The position numbers and the translations under genes were made by a program. From NCBI GenBank assembly GCA_003573635.1, contig QUTJ01031725.1, forward strand, positions 1 through 15,947: a stretch of DNA of 15,947 nt, written 5' to 3'. The DNA is from Goniomonas avonlea (lineage: Eukaryota > Cryptophyceae > Goniomonadida > Goniomonadaceae). Below the pieces are notes generated by a model that ran no database searches, was not told the DNA's origin, and saw nothing but the letters and a program-made list of their open reading frames with translations. Positions 1 through 8,180 of this stretch are shown piece after piece; positions within the stretch are counted from its first letter, which is position 1, and each line of letters opens with the position of its first letter.

Positions 1-214
1 TATATATATATTTCTATATATATATACATATACATACAGAGAGAGAGAGAGAGATCCCTGCGTGCGCTTCTCTCTCTCCGTGCGTGTGTGCCTGTGTGCC
101 TGTGTGCCTATGTGCCTGTGTGCCGTTCTCTGTGTGTCTATGTGCGGGAGGAGGGGAAGGGGGGAGGGGCCCTTTGTGTGTGCGTGCGGGTCGTTATCTG
201 AACGCAACATGCAG
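1..214 (+). repeat. Partial intron of simple repeats upstream of the first exon
   Basis: This stretch holds (TA)n at about 1-27, (GA)n at about 39-54 and a TG/CTG-rich tract to about 150. It has no convincing coding potential. It ends in a plausible 3' splice site (..aacatgcag at 206-214, with a branch-point-like ctgaac just upstream). I read it as the 3' part of an intron of the gene that continues at 215. Confidence 0.6.
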
Positions 215-1087
215 CTTCCAACCGCAAGCACATAACCGAGGAGGGGGGCCTCACAATGGTTGCGACTGCGATGAGAAACCACAACTCACACCCCGAGGTG
301 CAACGCGTCGCCTGTCGAGCGCTTGTAAAGTTGACCTTGACGCCCGAGGACACCGGCCGCCTTGGAAAGTTTCTGATTCCCAAAAAATTTCTGGACGGCG
401 AGTTTATAGTTGTGGAGGTAAGTCTCAAATATTGCTTACATTATGTGTTGTTAATTCGCATTCTGGCACCTGTGTGTTCAATTATATTGTATCTTCGCTC
501 CGACAGGCGACGGTACTAGCAGATTGTGTTTTGTGTGATGGTTCGTGCGCTTGCTCTTTCCACCTATTCAAGCTGTTCTTTCTGACTGTATTCGTGTGTT
601 GAATACCTTGCAGGGCGAGGAAGGAAAGGATTTCTTTATCATTGCAGACGGAGAAGCAGTTGCAACGAAAAGGGGTGCTGATGGGAACGAGCAAGAGCTG
701 CTCACACTTGGAAAGGGTGATTACTTTGGCGAGGTTGCTTTGATCAAGGATGTGGTGAGTGGCAACAACTTAGTCCTAGAATCTCATCTCTTCTGAGCGA
801 GCGACGGCTCTGATTTCTGATTGAGCTTTCTGATTCGGCCAGTGAGAGAGAGAGAGAGAGAGATTCTGTTGAATTAATGTTCCCGCTGATCATCATCCCT
901 CCTCGCACCATTGCTCTCGATCTTCCCCCCCCACCCCCTCTCATTCATTTGTCAGCTATGGGCTCCTTCTGAACACAGTATTTGACAGCCGCGACAAGCA
1001 AGTGTCAGAGCCAAGGGAGATTGCAAGTGCCTGACGATCGAGCGGAAAAACTTCTTGGAGATTCTTTCGCCTGTTATAGACAACTAA
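215..1087 (+). CDS. Armadillo-repeat / cyclic-nucleotide-binding domain protein (3' part, three exons)
   Basis: Exons are 215-417, 614-754 and 989-1087 (TAA at 1085-1087). The introns, 418-613 (gtaagt..cag) and 755-988 (gtgagt..cag), both lie in phase 0. Exon 1 opens with one armadillo-like repeat of about 40 residues (ITEEGGL, then VATAMRNH, PEVQRVACRAL). It runs straight into the start of a cyclic-nucleotide-binding (CNB) domain (LTPEDTGRL..FLDGEFIVVEGEEGKDFFII). Exons 2 and 3 complete the phosphate-binding cassette FGEVALIKDVPRQASV, which keeps the Glu and Arg that contact ribose and phosphate in PKA regulatory subunits and PKG. The protein ends about 30 residues later with ERKNFLEILSPVIDN. 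The domain is therefore C-terminal and probably binds cAMP or cGMP. The 5' exons are missing, so partners such as a kinase or more ARM repeats are unknown. The second intron carries a (GA)n tract at 845-862. Confidence 0.8.
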
Positions 1088-1442
1088 CAGGATGAAAGCA
1101 TAATATCACTCTTGTTTAATTTCAAGATTAAACAAATGCTGATGTGGCTGACGAATGTGGCTGGGTGGAAGGCAAAACAATATATTTGTGAGAAACGTGC
1201 GCCAAATGGATTTAATCTTCTGTCGACTCTTTTTCAGACTAGTCTATGATACAAACGAGAGTTTGGCATTAAAGTTGAGCAGGCCGAAACCCACGACGTC
1301 GGAGTGTCGAAACAACGGCTTGAACACGACTGTCAAGCTGATCCACCTTTGGGCACCGAGGCGCGAAGTCGTTCTTCGATTTAGAACGACTTGGAGACGG
1401 CTGTCCAGCTGAGCCAACTCTGGGCACCGAGACGATGTCGAT
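1088..1442. other. Convergent intergenic spacer
   Basis: This 355-bp spacer lies between the 3' ends of the CNB gene (+) and the Gly-rich gene (-). I see no credible coding exon in it. The right part holds an imperfect tandem duplication (see 1316-1450). No clear polyadenylation hexamer stands out on either strand. Confidence 0.6.
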
Positions 1443-1450
1443 TTAGAACG
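1316..1450. repeat. Imperfect tandem duplication across the stop codon of the Gly-rich gene
   Basis: The two copies are about 1316-1388 and 1387-1450. Both contain ctgtc(a/c)agctga, ctgggcaccgag or a near match, and both end in tcgatttagaacg. The second copy holds the TAA stop (complement of 1443-1445) of the minus-strand gene. The first copy is therefore a diverged duplicate of the last codons plus 3' UTR. Confidence 0.6.
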
Positions 1451-2411
1451 GCATCATGGGACCACTCATCATCATCGGTTGGCCCATCGGCATGGTCTGC
1501 ACCATAGGTTGCCCACCCATCGGCCCCTGCATCATCGGCGGGCGCATCATGGGACCTTGATTCATCATCGGCATCATGGCGGGGCGCCCCATTGGGCCCA
1601 TCTGAGGGCCCATTGGACCCATTGGCCTGCCGCTCATCGGACCACCCATTGGTCCTCCCATTGGGCCACCCATGCGGCCGCCCATTGGACCACCCATCGG
1701 CCCTCCCATAGGCCCTCCCATAGGCCCTCCCATTGGCCCCATGCCAGGGCGCATACCCATGGGTCCAATGGGTCCGCCCATGGGTCCACCCATGGGTCCA
1801 CCCATAGGTCGCTGTTGCGGTCCCATTGATGACCGTGGGTTTGGCTGGCCGTACCCCTGCTGGTTGCGGTTCCCGTAACCCCCCCTGTCGTTGGCGTAGC
1901 CTTGGTTGCCCTGGTTGCCGTAGCCATTGTTGTCGTAGCCTTGGTTGTAGCCGTCGTCGTATCCACGATCATCATACCCACCATAGCCATCATCATACCC
2001 GCCATAGCCATCATCGTACCCGCCATAGCCATCATCGTAGCCGTACCCGTCACCACCGCCATAATAGCCATCGTCGTACCCGTTGCCACCGCCGCCATAT
2101 CCATCGTCATAGCCACCGTAACCATCATCATAGCCACCGCCGCCACCATAGCCTCCGCCACCACCACCACCCCCCCCGCCACGTTCGGGGGAACCGGAAC
2201 CCGAGGGGGGTTTGCTATACTTCTTTCCCTGGCGGAAGGCCTTCTCCTTCAATTTGTATTCTTCGGCCTTGGTAAGTCCACCGCGATTGCGGTTTTGCTT
2301 TGCCTTTGCCCTAGCATAAATCTCTGTGTTTCACCAATTAACACCAACAGGAACAACCGCAAAACGATGCTCACCTTTGGTCGCAGGATCGTCACTCAAC
2401 ACATTCCCCAT
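1443..2411 (-). CDS. Low-complexity Gly/Tyr/Asp- and Gly-Pro-Met-rich protein, possibly N-myristoylated
   Basis: Exon 1 is 2411-2375 and exon 2 is 2323-1443, with a 51-nt intron (gtgagc..cacag). The join gives 305 residues and keeps phase. The N-terminus MGNVLSDD fits the MGxxxS N-myristoylation pattern. A basic, probably helical stretch follows (EIYARAKAKQNRNRGG, then KAEEYKLKEKAFRQGKK). Residues of about 55-165 are YDDGYGG-type repeats, then NQG/YGN-rich sequence, then GGPMGGPM repeats and a Met/Pro-rich tail ending MPF. Composition resembles prion-like or annexin/ALG-2-type disordered regions, which suggests assembly or condensate behaviour, possibly at a membrane. No folded domain is visible. 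I chose ATG 2409-2411 because its frame meets a stop about 60 nt upstream with no obvious acceptor; an extra upstream exon is not excluded. The gene is divergent from the receptor kinase (127-bp spacer). Confidence 0.7.
1640..2165 (-). repeat. Coding minisatellites of the Gly-rich gene
   Basis: Two repeat blocks lie inside exon 2. At about 1640-1810, 12-bp units encode GGPM. At about 1960-2165, units of about 21-24 bp encode GYDDGYG. The units are multiples of three, so copy-number change would keep the frame. They also leave long spurious open frames on both strands. Confidence 0.75.
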
Positions 2412-2538
2412 TGGCAAAGGCGCTTGAGCTCCAAAATCCCCCACCGTGTTCAAAACAAGTTTGACAGGTCACGGTTGACATGGTCAAAAGTTCATAAACA
2501 GATCTTTTGGTTAATGAGCAGCGTGGAACGAGTGGGAA
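2412..2538. promoter_or_regulatory. Bidirectional promoter spacer (Gly-rich gene / receptor kinase)
   Basis: Only 127 bp separate the start codons of two head-to-head genes (minus start 2411, plus start 2539), so the spacer must hold both 5' UTRs and core promoters. No TATA box is evident. The centre holds the short motif gttgacatggtcaa. The assignment rests on gene geometry alone. Confidence 0.45.
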
Positions 2539-3800
2539 ATGCGCTGTGGACCAAGCCTGCAACTGATCCTGCTGCTCAATGTGGCGGCCGCGGCCCTCGG
2601 CGGGAACTGTTACGAAGGTTCGATTTTGGTTGGTAACCAAGTGCACTGAGGTTGCTGGCAGTGAAAATTCCGTATCCCGTGGTGCCGCAGCACATAACCT
2701 TCTGTTCAATGACACCATCGACCGGGCCTAATACCCTCAATGAGGTCGAGACTACAGTCTCTGGCGATTTCACAGTGTTGGTGAACTGGGAAAAGATCAT
2801 ATCTGTCAGTAAAGCATGTTGTTCTTCTTGTTGTTTCTTACCCCTCTCCAGCATGCAGCACTGTACTTTGGGACGCCGGAACTTGGCTGTATCTTACCCG
2901 AGAACCCTGATGGTTTTCTCAACTGCAACTGCAGTACCGATAATATTCAGAAACCAATTAGGACCACCTCTTATCGTTGTCGGGTGCCACAACTGTTTGG
3001 GATTCAGCCGCTCTACTTGCGCCTTGGTACCTGGCCTCCTTGATTTTTGGAGCGATTCACACAGCATCGCAGTGTACTACCCCAGCGCAATTGCGTCAAT
3101 CATTGACTTGGTTATCCCCAACATGGCCTTTCAATACAACGGTTTGTTGCTCATTTTGATGGGCTCGCCTCACTCCGCAACAGCTCCTCAGCTCTTCTCG
3201 ATTGATCCCCCGAGCGGAGTTTTCGGCACAGTGGTGAAGTTGACAGGTGTCAACTTCGGTGGTAATGCCACTTTTTTCCATGTGTTCAGGTGTGGAATTC
3301 TCCCCTTACGCCGCGTTGACCATTGCAACAGAGACGGCGGCAGCACCGACATTGCTGCCGAGGCGTCCTATGGTGCGGGGGCAGGAGGCAACGACACTGT
3401 ATATTTCACAGTTGCAGACCACTATGTTGGACGGGCACAGCTGACTGTTCTCATTGGGATTCAGCTCCCAAATGGCTCCTGGACTGGAAGCTGGAGTGAA
3501 GCTCCCATCACTTTCACTTTTGACGCGCCGCCCCCTCCAAGTCCTTGTGAGTCAATATGATGCGGTTCAAATGTGCTGTGGGTGTTGGAGCAACTGCACC
3601 GGTGGCCGAATCGCTACAATTATCTCGACATTTATCGCTACAAATGTAGCGATTCTTAATCAAATGTAGCGATAAACTGGACAACCGGTGCGGTTGCCTC
3701 AATCGCTATCGCTACATGCAGAGATAATTGTAGGATTCGGCCACCGGTGCAGTTGCTTTTAGGGTTGGGGCGGGTGTGGGTGTGTGGGTGTGCCTGCGTG

Positions 3801-3887
<87 letters not shown>

Positions 3888-3888
3888 C

Positions 3889-3930
<42 letters not shown>

Positions 3931-6900
3931 GGTGGGTGTGTGTGTGTGTGTGTGTGCTTGCTTGCAGGATTGTGATCCTTCGTGTCGACTTCCTTGGTTG
4001 TAGTCCGCCCTTGCTCGTAGTCACTTCCTTGATCGTATTCACTTCCTTGATTGTAGTCACTTCCATGATCATAGTCACTTCCTTGATCATGTATCTCTGC
4101 CTTATCGCGTGCACAGCACCTAGTCCGCCAAGCAAGCTGTGGTCTGTGCTGGCTCCGTGCCTCGGCACTCTTGTCTTGACGCTCCTCGGCGCTGCAGTCT
4201 ACATGTACCGGGTCCACTACCGCCCTGACAGCTTGCGAAACAAGGTGCGAAGTCCAGGACATCGACGATGTTGGAACCGAATGGGGGGGGGGTCTCTTGA
4301 TTCCAGCCGAATGGGGGGGGGTCTCTTGATTCCAGCCAAGCCTCAGCAAACTTGCTCGCCGGAGCACTCTGACGTCACCCAGTGCTGTCATTGCAGAAAG
4401 CCTGATCCAGGCAAACATCACGCAGTGCCATGAGACCCCTGTCTCAAGCTGGCTGCCTTGTTGCAGCTTGTCTCTCTGCACTCTGTCGTGCACAGGCATT
4501 TTGTCTCTCTGCACTCTGCGCTTGTCTCTCTGTACTCTGTCTTGCACAGGCATTTTGATGCCACTTGTTGATGTTTTAACAAACAAACAAAAGTAGCTAC
4601 CGCCGCAAGTTCCAGTGTGAAGTTAACATCGCAATCAGTACGGTGTCCATTTGCTTGAGAAGCAATGGCAAAAGCAATGGAGGATCGAACAACGTGAGGT
4701 TCGACTCGGGAAGGAAGTTGGCAAGGGAAGCTTTGCTGCAGTTCACAGGTACCTGTCGCCACTTCGTGCACTCCTGACACTACTTCGTGCATGTTCAATC
4801 TTTACAATGTGCACAGACCACATTTTGACTGGCAGTGTGTATTCAGAGGCAAGTGGCATGGCCAAACGGTTGCGGTGAAAATATTTCTGGGCGCCGGAGA
4901 GGCGGAGGAGCAGAAGAATTTCGCCGACGAGTGTATGCTGCTCAGGTTGCAATCTTTTCTCTGCTCTCTTGACTCCATGTGCATGCTGCTCAGTTACCAT
5001 TTTCTTAAATTGTGCGCCTCTGCCCTCAGGTTGCTCTGTGTGCGAGAGCTTCACTGGGTCTTCTCTCTGTGAGTGAGTGCGCCGTGTTTGACTTTGACCT
5101 TGACAGCTCTCTCCACCACCCCAACGTGGTGCAACTCTTCGGCTGCATAAGTGCAAAGCGGTCTGACGGAACCTGGGATTTAATGCTCGTGACGGAGTTC
5201 ATGGAACGTGGTTCGCTGTGAGTCACACTCTCAAGCACTCTCGACGCATTCCAGCACACTAAACTCTCAACACCCTCGAAAACTCCACCGCTTCACTCCC
5301 CCCTGTCTCTCTCTTCCGCACAAAATACCCTCTCGTTCTCCAACGTACCCTCACCCTCCTCGCTCGCTTCTGCCCTGCACGAGTACCACTCACCTTCATT
5401 TTCACTCTGTCTCAACAATGTCGACCACCTTGCGAATCACCGAACAATCGCACTGTGTATCTCCCTTGTGTAACTCGGTATCTCCCGGTGCCTCTCCCCT
5501 GTGCATCTCCCACTGTGCGTCTCACGCGACCGCAGGCTCGATCAGCTCCAAGCTGCCCCAGTGGGTCTTCGAGACTTGCTAACGATGACAGCCGACGCTG
5601 CGTCTGGAATGGTTTACTTGCATGCGCATGATCCCGTTATCTTGCATCGGTATGTTTTTCGTTCCACGTGAGCGCGTGCTTCTTGAGCAGATTAGTGAGC
5701 CTTTCGCTTGAGTCAAGCAGACTGTGAGTGCGAGAGTAGACCGTGAGTGTGCGTGCCGTGAGTCGTTTGATGTGAGGGCGTTCCTGATCAGGGCAACCCA
5801 TCTCCTCCGCCACCCGCTGCAGAGTGGTATTTCTGTGTTACCTCTGCTGTAGCTTGCAACCAGTGCACGCTGTCCGACACAGCGCGACCCCTGCTGTAGC
5901 TTGCAGCCAATGCACGCTCTCTGACACAGTGCGATTGCAGCGACCTGAAGACCGCCAACCTCCTGGTGCGTGCTCCCTCAACCGTCTCTCGTGTGCTGCG
6001 TGTCTTTTTCCCTCACACAGTGCCCTCGCGGGGTGGTGTGTGGCTGCTGGCTGCGCTTCGCTTACGCACCTGGCAGGTGGACGCACGCGGGCGCGTTAAA
6101 ATTGCCGACTTTGGCCTCTCACGCCCGCAGGCTGACGATGTGAGCGAAATTATCGCGTTCCTCTCCCATTGACCTATGCCAGTGTTGTGGGTGGCTTATG
6201 TGTTGCTTCTGTCAGTTTTCACAGTTCTGGGTGACTTGTGTCCGTTTGTCAGTACATTGTGCCCTCTTGTGTCATGTGTGGCGCGCATGGGAGTTTGGTA
6301 ACACGTGGCACACGCACCAGGGTCTGATGACAGCCTGCGGCACCCCCAAGTACGCTGCCCCGGAGGTCCTCAATCACTCGCGTTACGGCACAGCAGTGAG
6401 TCGCCTTGGATGTCACCACTCGCTCACGCACCACTCGCTCACCACTCGCTCACACCACTCGCTCACACCACTCACTCACACTACTCACTCACACTACTCA
6501 CTCACACCACGCTCACACCACTTGCAGGCGGATGTTTGGAGTTTTGGCGTGATTATCTGGGTATGTGCACCCTCTTCATGCAAATATTTTCGAGTAACTG
6601 AGTCACAGGAATGTTGGTGTTTAGAGCCTCCGTACAAGGACACCCCAGCCTTGCAGGTGCCTAAACCCTTGACTCTCCCCTCTGCTGCTTCCTGCCAGAC
6701 TTGCAGAACATAATCGTGTTCATGGAAGGCACCCTTTCCATGTTGCTCTAAGAAAATTGTGCAGTGTTGTCGACAGCTTCTTGGGCCGGTCCTGAAAGGA
6801 GTTTTTCTTTGTTCCTCTCGTCTTCCCCTCTTCCTCTCTCTGTCTTCCTTCCTCTCTTCCTCTTTCTTTGTTCCTCTCTCTCTCTCTCTCTCTCTCTCGC

Positions 6901-7255
6901 TCGCTCGCTCTCGCTCTCTGTGCATCCTTCCAGCATGACGCACGGACAACAACTCGAACCACAGGTCTGCGTCAAGGTTGCAGCAGTTGGGAGCTTCCTT
7001 GAAATGCCAAGTCATTTCCCACCATGTCTCGCGGCACTGGTGAACCGGTGCTTGCGATTTCAACCCGAGGATCGACCGTCGTTTCAGGAAGTGTATGCTG
7101 AACTAAGAGCCATGTTAGATCTCGCGGGTCAGACAGGGGCCGCCACCGACGCCGGCGTGGTCATTGCTGGTGGTTCTGGGATTGGTGGTGGCGGCGCTGC
7201 TAGTGCTGCTGCTGAAGCGCCAACACTGTCGCCCCACGCCAGCGGTGTGAACTAA
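2539..7255 (+). CDS. Receptor kinase: signal peptide, TIG/IPT ectodomain, TM helix, TKL kinase
   Basis: Sixteen exons: 2539-2617, 2662-2804, 2852-3026, 3073-3141, 3184-3546, 4117-4244, 4639-4748, 4847-4945, 5107-5217, 5536-5649, 5941-5965, 6077-6139, 6321-6395, 6528-6560, 6609-6656 and 6965-7255. They total 1926 nt, 641 residues. A hydrophobic signal peptide (LQLILLLNVAAAALG) is followed by two TIG/IPT-like modules (about 35-155, starting MTPSTGPNTLNE; about 156-270, starting FSIDPPSGVFGTVVKLTG). A Pro/Ser linker and one TM helix (about 284-307) lead to the kinase: GKGSFAAV loop, VAVK Lys367, Glu384, HRDLKTAN (Asp465), DFG (Asp483), GTPKYAAPE, DVWSFG. HRDLKxxN marks a Ser/Thr-type TKL kinase rather than a tyrosine kinase. 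The tail is Gly/Ala-rich. The ligand is unknown. Uncertain points: the 2805/2852 junction (2809/2859 also keeps phase), a possible extra 42-nt intron at 3290-3331, and the juxtamembrane join 4244/4639. Confidence 0.85.
3589..3757. mobile_element. MITE-like foldback element with 37-38 bp terminal inverted repeats
   Basis: The left arm, 3589-3626 (begins agcaactgcaccggtggccg), is the reverse complement of the right arm, 3721-3757, with a single 1-nt indel. The element is about 169 bp and has no coding capacity. Inside, a second inverted pair (tttatcgctaca near 3631-3642 and tgtagcgataaa near 3664-3675) and a partial third copy of the arm tip (accggtgcggttgc, about 3684-3697) show layered foldback structure. 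It lies in intron 5 of the receptor kinase. I see no clear target-site duplication, so the transposon family cannot be named. Confidence 0.7.
3803..3956. repeat. Long (TG)n microsatellite in intron 5 of the receptor kinase
   Basis: Nearly pure TG dinucleotides run from about 3803 to 3957, broken by acac near 3887-3890 and a tttgggtggg interruption near 3927-3936. Alternating purine-pyrimidine of this length can form Z-DNA. The His-Thr-repeat frames on the minus strand here are artefacts of the repeat. Confidence 0.9.
3980..4090. repeat. Degenerate 18-bp tandem repeat before the TM exon
   Basis: About six units of 18 bp, best preserved as gtagtcacttccttgatc, run to within about 26 nt of the 3' splice site at 4116. 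The array is pyrimidine-rich on the coding strand and may have expanded from the acceptor's own tract. Confidence 0.65.
4245..4638 (+). repeat. Juxtamembrane intron with two internal duplications
   Basis: This 394-nt intron lies between the TM exon and the first kinase exon. It carries a direct duplication of about 30 bp (4278-4307 and 4308-4337, each with a run of 9-10 G and ending ttgattccagcc). It also carries a second set at about 4470-4558 (tctctctgcactctg..gcacaggcattttg). Both repeat sets contain cag trinucleotides that could act as decoy acceptors. A small exon hidden here cannot be excluded; I found none that keeps phase. Confidence 0.5.
5218..5535 (+). other. Intron of 318 nt inside the kinase domain
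   Basis: This pyrimidine- and CA-rich intron (gtgagt..gaccgcag) separates the GSL hinge-side exon from the exon starting LDQLQAAP. It has no distinct repeat array or coding segment. Phase 2 is kept on both sides. Confidence 0.7.
5844..5936 (+). repeat. Tandem duplication of a 3' splice-site region (47-bp period)
   Basis: Copies at about 5844-5888 and 5891-5936 share ctgctgtagcttgca, ccagtgcacgct or ccaatgcacgct, and gacacag. They lie in the 291-nt intron just before the 25-nt exon that encodes DLKTANLL. Each copy contains tgca/cag acceptor-like sequence; only the last (5938-5940) restores HRD in phase. Confidence 0.65.
6410..6521 (+). repeat. CACTCGCTCA / CTCACA tandem repeats in a kinase intron
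   Basis: Short 10-15 bp units (cactcgctcac, ccactcactcacac and variants) fill most of the 132-nt intron 6396-6527, up to its cttgcag acceptor. Confidence 0.75.
6657..6964 (+). repeat. Last receptor-kinase intron, (CT)n-rich
   Basis: This 308-nt intron has a CT/TTCC-rich block at about 6799-6925, including (CT)n and gctcgctcgctc, ahead of the acceptor gaaccacag. No coding segment is visible on the plus strand. Confidence 0.75.
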
Positions 7256-7421
7256 TGCCGTGCCACGATGTGGCGTGCTATCCAGACTGGACCATGGCTG
7301 GCTTGCCGTGCTGTATTGTATGTAATTCAATGTATCATATTGATGTGACACTCATCAGTTGTTTTGAACCGGAACTACGCTGTGTGCGTGCAGCGCTGGC
7401 TGCAACTGGTGCCAAGAGATC

Positions 7422-7465
<44 letters not shown>

Positions 7466-8160
7466 TGTGTGTGTGTTTATTCAAGCAGCCTGGAAACCAC
7501 TGAGCGGCAACTATCACACCCTCCGGCCCTCCGGGGATTGGTCCAGGTGCAACAACCCACCCACAGAGAGGGGGGGGGATTCAAGAATCCTAGGATTGCC
7601 TAGCAGCCGCTGAGTCTTGTGCACAGCGTGTAGTTTCGACATCGAGCTGCATACAGTAAATCTAATACTGAATTGGCAAACTGGATCAGTTGACTATCGG
7701 CAAAAGCCGTGGTCAATTATGGCGACAGATGCGGATCAGTTCAGAACAGGATTGGGCCCAGGGATTGGTGCAAAACCTGAATTGCACCAAACCTCTAGAA
7801 GTACTCTACGTGGAGTAGCGGCGGTGACGCCGCAACGCTGAGCACTCTGATCAAGAATACCAGCACGAGTCAAGAGTGTTTCATCCTGCCCAAACCGACT
7901 CACAATGTTGGCCATAAGAGCTTGGAGGCGCAATACAGATATTCAAAGAAATACAAAGATAGGGGAAATCGATGAATCGAAAAGATACAAGAGGCTGTAC
8001 AGCGTCGCGACTGTTCATGTTCACCGAGAGATTCGACTGCAAGACTTGATTGCTCTACCCCACGATCTACACCTTTTCAGAGTGCGCGATTGCTCTACAC
8101 TGCGGCACCAGTCTGTTATCTCATATTCTGTACACTGATATTATCTACGGCGCCAGTCTG
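7256..8160. other. Convergent intergenic region with (GA)n and a hairpin cluster
   Basis: This 905-bp region lies between the 3' ends of the receptor kinase (+) and the MIT-PhyH gene (-). It holds (GA)n at 7424-7463 followed by (GT)n to about 7477. Three closely spaced hairpins lie at 7765-7833. A minus-strand open frame at 7736-7933 (for example RFGQDETLLTRAGILDQ) looks somewhat protein-like, but it has no recognisable motif or clear splice partner, so I do not call it a gene. Confidence 0.5.
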
Positions 8161-8180
8161 TTATCTCATATTCTGTAACA
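8104..8180. repeat. 45-bp-period duplication across the stop codon of the MIT-PhyH gene
   Basis: Copies at 8104-8135 and 8149-8180 match at about 30 of 32 positions (ccagtctgttatctcatatt in both). The second copy contains the TAA stop (complement of 8161-8163). The first, downstream on the minus strand, repeats the same QNMR-stop reading. Confidence 0.75.

Noticed and set aside
323-367. Possible 45-nt intron (gtaaag..gaaag) inside the first CNB exon
   Set aside because: Removing it deletes the helix LTPEDTGRLGK that CNB domains normally have before the DGE motif; the acceptor also lacks a pyrimidine tract.
84-602. Plus-strand open frame of 172 codons starting in the TG-rich tract
   Set aside because: Cys/Val-rich translation of simple repeats that ignores the clear gtaagt donor at 418 and conflicts with the CNB frame.
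1479-2636. Long plus-strand and alternative-frame open frames opposite the Gly-rich gene
   Set aside because: Repeats with units divisible by three keep all six frames open; only the minus-strand frame joins to a sensible N-terminal exon.
3656-4586. Minus-strand open frames with long His-Thr repeats
   Set aside because: They are translations of the (TG)n microsatellite and the 18-bp repeat in an intron of the plus-strand receptor kinase.
7736-7933. Minus-strand open frame of 65 codons
   Set aside because: Partly protein-like, but it overlaps the hairpin cluster, has no start context, splice partner or known motif.
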